Source: Pseudomonadota bacterium
Lineage (GTDB): Bacteria; Pseudomonadota; Gammaproteobacteria; Burkholderiales; Burkholderiaceae_C
Length of the DNA stretch: 6,408 nt
Direction of reading: 5' to 3'
Assembly: GCA_023438115.1 (NCBI GenBank)
Contig: JAEZEB010000190.1
Span: forward strand, 1 to 6,408
Shown: in pieces, positions 1 to 4,828 of the stretch
Layout: every line of letters begins with the position of its first letter
Numbering within the stretch: the stretch's first letter is position 1
Translations under genes and position numbers: made by a program
Notes under the pieces: generated by a model
Database searches by the model: none
The model's input: only the letters and a program-made list of their open reading frames with translations
Told to the model about the DNA's origin: nothing

Positions 1-17
1 TTGTGTATAAGAGTCAG
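1..17. mobile_element. Tn5/IS50 outside end (OE), terminal 17 of 19 bp
   Basis: The first 17 bases, TTGTGTATAAGAGTCAG, are the exact reverse complement of CTGACTCTTATACACAA, the outer 17 bases of the 19-bp Tn5/IS50 outside end recognised by Tn5 transposase. The hyperactive mosaic end used in sequencing-library kits fits less well: over its last 16 bases it differs at position 14, where this sequence has T and the mosaic end has A. The stretch is about 65% AT in otherwise very GC-rich DNA. The transposon body would lie to the left, outside the window. Tn5 duplicates 9 bp of target, so positions 18-26 (GCGCGGACC) should be one copy. Whether this is a natural IS50, a mini-Tn5 mutagenesis or rescue clone, or vector carry-over cannot be decided from the window. 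Confidence 0.85.
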
Positions 18-365
18 GCGCGGACCCAGCCGCGGCTGCAGGCGAGCCCGTTCACGGCGCAGCCGCGCGACTTCGGCCGGGCCGACCTGCCGCCGGCCGT
101 GAGCGAGCAGCTGCGCGCCCAGCGCGAGCAGGACAGGCTCCAGCGCGAAGCGGTGCGCGATGCGCGCGAGCAGCTCCTCGACGCGCAGCGGCGGCGCGAG
201 GACAACCTGCGCTCGCAGCAGGAGCGCGTGTACCGCCAGCAGCGCGAATCCGCAGGCAGCTTCCGGCGCGACGCCGACCGGGGTGATCGCGGCGGCCAAC
301 CGGATCGCGGCAACCGCGGCGGGCGCGACGAGGAGCGCGGCCGCAGCTTCGGCCCGCGCAACTGA
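18..365 (+). CDS. 3' fragment of an Arg/Gln-rich hypothetical protein, cut by the Tn5 end
   Basis: I do not recognise the family. The open frame runs in from the left edge. The only start-like codon upstream is a GTG at position 3, inside the transposon end, so the first five codons (MYKSQ) are not native and the true N-terminus is missing. About 115 native residues remain. A proline-containing stretch is followed by a very polar, helix-prone segment rich in Gln, Arg and Glu (about residues 35-81 counted from position 3) that looks like a coiled coil. The tail is disordered and RGG-like (residues 92-118, two DRGxRGG units, ending GRSFGPRN). No membrane segment or catalytic motif is visible in the part present. 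The basic, RGG-like tail could bind RNA or another polyanion, but this is composition-based inference. The gene converges on the EF-G-like gene with a 21-bp gap. Confidence 0.6.
   Translation, partial: ARTQPRLQASPFTAQPRDFGRADLPPAVSEQLRAQREQDRLQREAVRDAREQLLDAQRRREDNLRSQQERVYRQQRESAGSFRRDADRGDRGGQPDRGNRGGRDEERGRSFGPRN
276..329 (+). repeat. Imperfect 27-bp tandem repeat encoding DRGxRGG units
   Basis: Two adjacent 27-bp units (276-302 and 303-329) encode DRGDRGGQP and DRGNRGGRD. The units keep the DRG and RGG codons with small differences. They form the core of the Arg/Gly-rich C-terminal tail of the truncated hypothetical gene. Confidence 0.55.
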
Positions 366-404
366 AGGACCGTCGGCGGCGCGTGGCTACGCGTCGTCCT
401 TCAG
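362..404. terminator. Possible shared stem-loop between convergent genes
   Basis: A perfect 9-bp inverted repeat, CTGAAGGAC (362-370) and GTCCTTCAG (396-404), brackets the meeting point of the two convergent genes and overlaps both stop regions. A second, inner hairpin lies in its loop: CGCGT (380-384) and ACGCG (389-393) with loop GGCT. The placement suits a bidirectional terminator. There is no T-tract on either strand, so it is not a textbook intrinsic terminator. It may instead act as an mRNA 3'-end stabiliser or be coincidental. Confidence 0.35.
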
Positions 405-2441
405 CTGGAACTTCGACGCCAGCTGCTGCTGCACGCCCGGCGGTACCGGCTCGTAGTGGCTGAAGGCGATCGTGTAGCGGCCCTGCCCGCCCGTGAGCGA
501 ATTCAGCCGCGACTGGTAGCTCGCCAGCTCCGACAGCGGCGCCTGGGCCAGCACCGTCAGCGTGCCCGCCGCGCCGGACTGCGTGCCGTTCACCTGGCCG
601 CGGCGCGCCGCGAGGTCGCCCGTGATGTCGCCCATGTTGGCCTCGGGCACCGAGATCTCCACGTCGACGATGGGCTCCAGCACGCAGGGACGCGCCGCCT
701 GTACCGCCGCCGCCAGCGCCTTCCTGGCCGCCGTCACGAAGGCGATCTCCTTGCTGTCCACCGTGTGGTGCTTGCCGTCGTAGACGGTCACCTTCAGGTC
801 CACGACCGGATAGCCGGCCACCACGCCCTGCTCCATCGCCAGGCGCACGCCTTTCTCCACCGCCGGCATGAAGTTGCCGGGGATGGCGCCGCCCTTGACC
901 TCGTCGGCGAACTCGAAGCCCGTGCCGCGCGGCAGCGGCTCCACGCGCAGGAACACTTCGCCGAACTGGCCGGCTCCGCCGGTCTGCTTCTTGTGGCGGT
1001 GGTGGCCTTCGGCAGGCGCGGTGATCGTCTCGCGGTAGGCGATGCGCGGCGGGCGGGTCTCCACCTGGCAGCCGTGCACCTCGGTCAGCCGGTCCAGCAG
1101 CGTGCGCAGGTGCAGCTCGCCCAGGCCGTAGACCACCGTCTCGTTGGTCGTGGCGACGTGCTCGATGCGCAGGCAGGGATCCTCGCTCACCAGCTTGGCG
1201 AGGATGTCGTGCAGCCGCTGCTCGTCACCCCGGCGCTTCGGCTCGATGGCCAGGCCGTGCACGGGCAACGGGAACTCCAGCGGCTTCAGGTGGATGTGCG
1301 CGTCTTCCGCCGCGTCGTGCAGCACCGCGTCGTAGTGCAGCTCCTCCACCTTCGCGATGGCGCACAGGTCGCCGGGCACCGCCTTCGCCACCTCCTTCAG
1401 CTCCTTGCCCTGCAGCATGAAGAGGTGGCCCACCTTGAAAGGGCGGCGGCCGTCGCCCACGTACAGCTGGCTGTCGCGCGTGACCGTTCCCTGGTGCACG
1501 CGCAGCACGCCCATCTTGCCCACGTAAGGGTCCTGCGTGATCTTGAAGACGTGCGCCAGCACGTGGCGATCCGCATCGACCATGACGTCGACGGGCCGGG
1601 CGGCGTCGCCCTCGCCTTCGAGGAAGGCCGGCGGGTTGCTCTCGGTGGGATCGGGCAGCAGGCGCTCGATCACGTCCAGCAGCTCCGGCACGCCGGCGCC
1701 GGTGCGCGCCGAGACGAAGCACACCGGCACCAGGTGGCCTTCGCGCAGCGCCTGCTCCAGCGGGGCGTGCAGTTCCTCGGGGGCGACGTCGCCATCTTCC
1801 AGGTAGCGCTCGACCAGTTCGCCGTCGACTTCCACCACCTGCTCCACCAGCGCGCGGTGCGCCTGTTCCACGGACGAGAAATCCGGCGGCGGGCCGTCGT
1901 CCTTCAGCTTCCAGAAGCAGTCGAGCACGCGCTCGCCCTTCTGCGAGGGCAGGTTGACCGGCAGGCATTCGCGGCCGAAGGCCGACTGGATCTCTTCCAG
2001 CAGCGCCTGCAGGTTCACGCCCTGCGCGTCGATCTTGTTGACGATCACGATGCGGTCGCGCTCGCGCTGCCTGGCCCATTCCATCATCCGCACGGCCATC
2101 GGCTCGATGCCGCTGGAGGCGTTGATCACCACGGCCGCTGTCTCCACCGCTTCCAGCGCGGGCAGCGACTGGCCGAGGAAATCGGGGGCCCCGGGCGTGT
2201 CCACGAGGTGCGTGGTGATGTCGCGGTGCTCGAAGTGCAGCAGGGTGGTGTTCAGCGAACGCAGCGCCCGTTTCTCCATCGGGTCGTGGTCCGAGACCGT
2301 GCTGCCTTTTTCCACGCTGCCAGGGGCACCCACCGCCCCGGCCTTCCACAGCAAGGCTTCGGCCAGGCTGGTCTTGCCGGCGGCGCTGGGACCCACGAGG
2401 GCCAGGGTGCGCCGCGCGGCGATGTCGCGATGAGTAGCCAC
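387..2441 (-). CDS. Elongation factor G-like translational GTPase (EF-G2-type), 684 aa
   Basis: This is a full-length EF-G-family protein. The GTPase domain shows the P-loop GPSAAGKT (17-24), DTPG (81-84), NKID (135-138) and a G5 SAR (244-246). Domain II begins near 285. Domain IV carries KKQTGGAGQFGEV (484-496) and YDGKHHTVDS (554-563), whose His559 aligns with the EF-G domain IV tip histidine. Domain V begins near EPIVDVEISVPEANMGDITGDL (from 589). Two departures from canonical EF-G stand out. The catalytic His after DTPG is Ala85, and the switch I motif RGITI is replaced by RALRSLNTT (58-66). This matches the 'elongation factor G-like' paralog group rather than housekeeping FusA, so its role on the ribosome is uncertain. 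The start is the GTG at 2441-2439, with GGAGGG 6 nt upstream. A longer frame reaches 2621, but its extra 60 residues are a basic, non-conserved stretch spanning the promoter. It stands alone, with no str-operon neighbours. Confidence 0.93.
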   Translation of the reverse strand: MATHRDIAARRTLALVGPSAAGKTSLAEALLWKAGAVGAPGSVEKGSTVSDHDPMEKRALRSLNTTLLHFEHRDITTHLVDTPGAPDFLGQSLPALEAVETAAVVINASSGIEPMAVRMMEWARQRERDRIVIVNKIDAQGVNLQALLEEIQSAFGRECLPVNLPSQKGERVLDCFWKLKDDGPPPDFSSVEQAHRALVEQVVEVDGELVERYLEDGDVAPEELHAPLEQALREGHLVPVCFVSARTGAGVPELLDVIERLLPDPTESNPPAFLEGEGDAARPVDVMVDADRHVLAHVFKITQDPYVGKMGVLRVHQGTVTRDSQLYVGDGRRPFKVGHLFMLQGKELKEVAKAVPGDLCAIAKVEELHYDAVLHDAAEDAHIHLKPLEFPLPVHGLAIEPKRRGDEQRLHDILAKLVSEDPCLRIEHVATTNETVVYGLGELHLRTLLDRLTEVHGCQVETRPPRIAYRETITAPAEGHHRHKKQTGGAGQFGEVFLRVEPLPRGTGFEFADEVKGGAIPGNFMPAVEKGVRLAMEQGVVAGYPVVDLKVTVYDGKHHTVDSKEIAFVTAARKALAAAVQAARPCVLEPIVDVEISVPEANMGDITGDLAARRGQVNGTQSGAAGTLTVLAQAPLSELASYQSRLNSLTGGQGRYTIAFSHYEPVPPGVQQQLASKFQLKDDA

Positions 2442-2447
2442 GAAAGA

Positions 2448-2453
2448 CCCTCC
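2448..2453 (-). promoter_or_regulatory. Ribosome binding site of the EF-G-like gene
   Basis: On the minus strand GGAGGG lies exactly 6 nt before a GTG codon (2441-2439). This near-perfect Shine-Dalgarno sequence fixes the start at this GTG instead of the upstream in-frame codons that would lengthen the protein to 744 residues. Confidence 0.8.
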
Positions 2454-2472
2454 AGCGATGCAAGGGAGGACC

Positions 2473-2501
2473 ATCCTACGCACGCGTCGCGTGCATCGCA
2501 A
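2473..2501 (-). promoter_or_regulatory. Putative sigma70 promoter of the EF-G-like gene
   Basis: Read on the minus strand, TTGCGA (-35, 2501-2496) and TAGGAT (-10, 2478-2473) are separated by exactly 17 bp. Each box matches its consensus at 4 of 6 positions. Transcription would begin near 2466, giving a leader of about 25 nt that contains the strong ribosome binding site. The fit with the chosen GTG start supports both calls, but the boxes are only moderate matches. Confidence 0.5.
2480..2494. repeat. 15-bp palindrome in the promoter spacer (possible operator)
   Basis: GCACGCG-T-CGCGTGC is a perfect palindrome with 7-bp arms around one central base. It falls almost exactly in the 17-bp spacer (2479-2495) between the predicted -35 and -10 boxes of the EF-G-like gene, a classic position for a repressor site. 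GC-rich DNA makes CG palindromes more likely by chance, and no regulator gene lies in the window. Confidence 0.4.
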
Positions 2502-2628
2502 CGACGGTAGCGCAACCGTGGCATGGGCATTTGCCCGCACATGCATGCGCGAACGCGGCGCACCGTTTGCGCCTTGCGCTGCTTGCCGTCGGACAGGTCC
2601 CACAAGCATTACGGTGGCCACCTACAGA

Positions 2629-2661
2629 ATGTGAGCACCTGCTTGCTATGCTGGCTCACAT
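2629..2661. repeat. 8-bp inverted repeat around the small gene's start
   Basis: ATGTGAGC (2629-2636) and GCTCACAT (2654-2661) are exact inverted copies with a 17-nt spacer. The candidate start codon at 2648 lies in the spacer, and the alternative ATG at 2660 overlaps the right arm. It could be a dimeric regulator's operator or, if transcribed, a hairpin presenting or hiding the start. It resembles the CRP half-sites TGTGA/TCACA, but the 21-bp gap between those halves is far from the 6 bp CRP needs. Confidence 0.4.
2644..2652 (+). promoter_or_regulatory. Possible extended -10 element for the small hypothetical gene
   Basis: TGCTATGCT fits the extended -10 pattern TGnTATnnT. No convincing -35 box lies upstream, which extended -10 promoters can tolerate. 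If used, transcription would begin near 2659. The ATG at 2660 would then be essentially leaderless, consistent with the absence of a ribosome binding site in front of either candidate ATG. This is weak, motif-only evidence. Confidence 0.25.
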
Positions 2662-2872
2662 GCCCGACAGGAAGTTGAACCGAAGCAAGAGCGAACGGCC
2701 GGAGTTCGAAGTTGCCTACTACACCAAGGAACTGGGCAAGGAACTGCAGCGCGAGATGCTGCAAAAGCAGCTGGCACGCCTGAGCGAGAACGGCAGCGTG
2801 CGCGCCGCCCACGGCGAGGACGCCGCGCCGCAGCCCGAGGTGGCGATCCCGCAGGTCGACCGGGCGGGCTGA
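2648..2872 (+). CDS. Small hypothetical protein, 74 aa (or 70 aa)
   Basis: I do not recognise a family. The product is small, highly charged and soluble-looking. A basic N-terminus (PDRKLNRSKSERPEF) is followed by an amphipathic helical stretch from about 21 to 46 (EVAYYTKELGKELQREMLQK), then a Pro/Ala-rich, probably disordered tail. There is no signal peptide, membrane segment or Cys motif. Two in-frame starts are possible: ATG 2648, or ATG 2660, which would remove four residues. Neither has a clear Shine-Dalgarno sequence. Coding potential is supported by GC-rich third positions and a protein-like composition in this frame. It diverges from the EF-G-like gene and lies 85 bp upstream of the ligase gene on the same strand, so it could be the first gene of that transcript. 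A weak GC stem (2862-2866 with 2878-2882) lies just past its stop. Confidence 0.6.
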   Translation: MLAHMPDRKLNRSKSERPEFEVAYYTKELGKELQREMLQKQLARLSENGSVRAAHGEDAAPQPEVAIPQVDRAG

Positions 2873-2957
2873 GCGCGCGCCCATCTTCACATTGCCACAC
2901 TGCGTCGCGGCCCACAGCCGGGCGGAACGCTGTCAAGATGCAGCCGTGTCCGCTTCG

Positions 2958-4328
2958 ATGGAGTCCGCGTCCGTGGCCAGCGCGCATCCCGCGATCGACA
3001 AGCTGAAGAAGAGCGGCGCCGCCAAGGTGAAGGTGGCGGTGAGCGACATCGACGGCATCCTGCGCGGCAAGATCCTGCACATCGACAAGTTCGAAAGCGC
3101 GGCCGAAGGCGGCTTCGGCTTCTGCGACGTGGTGTTCGGCTGGGACGCGCACGACTGCACCTACGACAACACCAGCGTCACGGGCTGGCAGCACGGCTTT
3201 CCCGACGCGCTGGCACGGATCGACCTGGCCACCGCCCGCAATGTGCCGTGGGATGGCAACGTGCCCTTCTTCCTGGGCGAGTTCGTGCAGGCCGGCGGCA
3301 GCCCGCATCCCGTGTGCCCGCGCCAGGTGCTCAAGCGCGTGCTCGCGCGCGCGGAGAAGCTGGGCGTGCAGCCCATGTGCGGCATGGAGTTCGAGTGGTT
3401 CAACTTCCGCGAGACGCCGCAGAGCTGGGCCGCGAAATCCGGCGTGCCGCCGGAGCCGATCACGCCCGGCATGTTCGGTTACTCGCTGCTGCGCATGGCC
3501 GACAACCCCGGCTTCTTCCACGCGCTGATGGACGAGATGCTGGCCTTCGGCGTGCCCATCGAGGGCCTGCACACCGAAACAGGACCGGGTGTGTACGAGG
3601 CGGCGATCGGCTTCTCGCCCGCGCTCGAGCAGGCCGACCGGGCCATCCTCTTCAAGACCGGCGCGCGCGAGATCGGCAAGCGCTTCGGCATCATGCCCAG
3701 CTTCATGGCCAAGTGGAGCCAGCAGTACCCGGGCTGCAGCGGCCACATCCACCAGAGCCTGTCGGACGGCAAGGCCAACCTGTTCCACGACGCGGCTTCG
3801 CCGCGCGGCATGAGCGCGCTGTTCGAGAGTTACCTCGCGGGCCAGGTGGCCTGCATGATGGACTTCGGCCCGCTGCTGTGGCCCACCGTCAACAGCTACA
3901 AGCGGCTGGTCGACGGCTTCTGGGCGCCGGTGAAACCGACCTGGGGCATCGACAACCGCACCGCGAGCTTCCGCGTGCTGGCGGGCTCGCCCAAGTCCAC
4001 GCGGCTGGAGACGCGCTGTCCGGGCTCGGACGTGAACCCGTACCTCGCGATGGCGGCGGTGCTCGCGGCCGGGTTGCACGGCGTGGAGAAGGGGCTGAAG
4101 CTCACCACGCCGCCCGTTACCGGCACCAACCAGGGCAGCGAGGACGTCCCGCGCGCGCCGCGCACGCTGATCGAGACCACGCGCATCTTCCGCGAGTCGG
4201 AGATCGCGCGCGACTGGCTGGGCGACACCTTCGTCGACCACTTCGCCTGCACGCGCGACTGGGAATGGCGCCAGTGGCAGGACGCGGTGACGGACTGGGA
4301 ATTGAAGCGCTACTTCGAGATCATCTGA
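2958..4328 (+). CDS. Glutamine synthetase family protein (PuuA / glutamylpolyamine-synthetase-like), 456 aa
   Basis: This is a likely ATP-dependent ligase joining the gamma-carboxyl of glutamate to an amine. An N-terminal beta-grasp segment contains DIDGILRGK (30-38). The catalytic domain shows GMEFEWF (Glu144, Glu146), ETGPGVYE (Glu207, Glu214) for metal binding, SGHIHQSL (His263, His265), NSYKRL (312-317), NRTASFRV (Arg334), and ETRCPG with DVNPYLAMAA (Glu351, Arg353, Asn360). All main glutamine synthetase residues are thus present. The ending DWELKRYFEII is typical of PuuA-like enzymes. The NLYDLP adenylylation loop of housekeeping GlnA is absent, and the corresponding region (about 384-400) has no Tyr, so GlnE-type control is not expected. 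The ATG at 2958 is chosen. A GTG at 2946 with a weak AAGA upstream is an equal alternative, and codon use before it looks non-coding. The stop overlaps the next start by one base. The family is certain; the substrate (polyamine, amino alcohol or other amine) is inferred from the neighbours. Confidence 0.93.
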   Translation: MESASVASAHPAIDKLKKSGAAKVKVAVSDIDGILRGKILHIDKFESAAEGGFGFCDVVFGWDAHDCTYDNTSVTGWQHGFPDALARIDLATARNVPWDGNVPFFLGEFVQAGGSPHPVCPRQVLKRVLARAEKLGVQPMCGMEFEWFNFRETPQSWAAKSGVPPEPITPGMFGYSLLRMADNPGFFHALMDEMLAFGVPIEGLHTETGPGVYEAAIGFSPALEQADRAILFKTGAREIGKRFGIMPSFMAKWSQQYPGCSGHIHQSLSDGKANLFHDAASPRGMSALFESYLAGQVACMMDFGPLLWPTVNSYKRLVDGFWAPVKPTWGIDNRTASFRVLAGSPKSTRLETRCPGSDVNPYLAMAAVLAAGLHGVEKGLKLTTPPVTGTNQGSEDVPRAPRTLIETTRIFRESEIARDWLGDTFVDHFACTRDWEWRQWQDAVTDWELKRYFEII

Positions 4329-4828
4329 TGCTGGTGCGCATGCTGGGCCCTGCCGACGCCACGCTGTACCGCTCGCTGCGCCTGCGCGCGCTGCGCGAGC
4401 ACCCGGACGCCTTCACCTCCAGCTACGCCGAGGAACGCGAGCGGCCGGTGGAAGCCGCGGCGCAACGCCTGGCCCATCACGCCTTCTGGGGCGCCTACCA
4501 CCACGCCGAACTGTGGGGCATGGTGGGCCTGGAGCGCGAGCCGCGCGCCCGCAACCGCCACAAGGCGACGGTGATGGGGATGTACGTGGCGCCGGAGGCG
4601 CGCGGACAAGGCACGGGCCGGGCATTGCTCGATGCGCTGCTGCGGCATGCGCGCGCCAACGGCGTCGAATCGCTGGTGCTGACGGTCACCGAGGGCAACA
4701 CCGCGGCGCGGCGCCTCTACGAAGCCGTGGGCTTCCGTTCCTTCGGCGTCGAGCCCGACGCCGTGCGCGTGGACGGCCGCTCCCACGCCAAGAACCACAT
4801 GCACCTGGACCTGCGGGGCGCCTCATGA
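4328..4828 (+). CDS. GNAT family N-acetyltransferase, 166 aa
   Basis: This is a single-domain acetyl-CoA-dependent acyltransferase of the GNAT superfamily, probably cytosolic. The N-terminal part (about 1-50, RSLRLRALREHPDAFTSSY) is the usual alpha1-alpha2 region. Motif A is MGMYVAPEARGQGTGRALL (83-101), with the R-G-Q-G-T-G loop (92-97) that grips the CoA pyrophosphate. Motif B is TEGNTAARRLYEAVGF (121-136), with Tyr131 in the position of the usual general acid. The length is normal for the superfamily. The ATG overlaps the ligase stop (TGATG), with a weak GAGA 7 nt upstream, so translation is likely coupled. The last four bases (ATGA) overlap the alcohol dehydrogenase start. Its place in the operon suggests acetylation of an amine or related metabolite of the pathway, or detoxification. 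The substrate cannot be deduced from GNAT sequence. Confidence 0.92.
   Translation: MLVRMLGPADATLYRSLRLRALREHPDAFTSSYAEERERPVEAAAQRLAHHAFWGAYHHAELWGMVGLEREPRARNRHKATVMGMYVAPEARGQGTGRALLDALLRHARANGVESLVLTVTEGNTAARRLYEAVGFRSFGVEPDAVRVDGRSHAKNHMHLDLRGAS

Noticed and set aside
2..17. Nextera-type mosaic end (library adapter) at the left edge
   Set aside because: It matches 15 of 16 bases, but the Tn5 outside end matches the whole 17-base stretch exactly. Adapter read-through remains possible only with a sequencing error at position 14.
456..2510. A 684-codon open frame antisense to the EF-G-like gene
   Set aside because: It is very rich in His, Arg, Leu, Gln and Ala with no recognisable motif. 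It is the expected mirror of a GC-rich gene with strong third-position bias and lies almost wholly within the EF-G-like gene.
2557..2573. Hairpin GGCGCA-CCGTT-TGCGCC in the divergent intergenic region
   Set aside because: It is a 6-bp GC stem with no T-tract, lying upstream of the predicted promoter of one gene and far from the other. Such stems are common by chance in this GC-rich DNA.
2630..2660. CRP-like site (TGTGA...TCACA)
   Set aside because: The half-sites are separated by 21 bp instead of the 6 bp needed for CRP/FNR dimers.
2862..2890. Terminator after the small hypothetical gene
   Set aside because: The stem is only 5 bp with an 11-nt loop, and the following ATCTTCAC is not a real T-tract.
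2938..3006. Short 22-codon leader-like frame (ATG at 2938) overlapping the ligase start
   Set aside because: It has no clear ribosome binding site, no run of regulatory codons and no attenuator-like stem pair. It overlaps coding sequence in another frame.
2646..4241. A 531-codon antisense frame over the ligase gene, and a 546-codon one over the dehydrogenase region (4717-6357)
   Set aside because: Both cover genes with intact catalytic motifs on the plus strand. Their translations are Ala/Arg/His/Gly-rich low-information sequence without domains.
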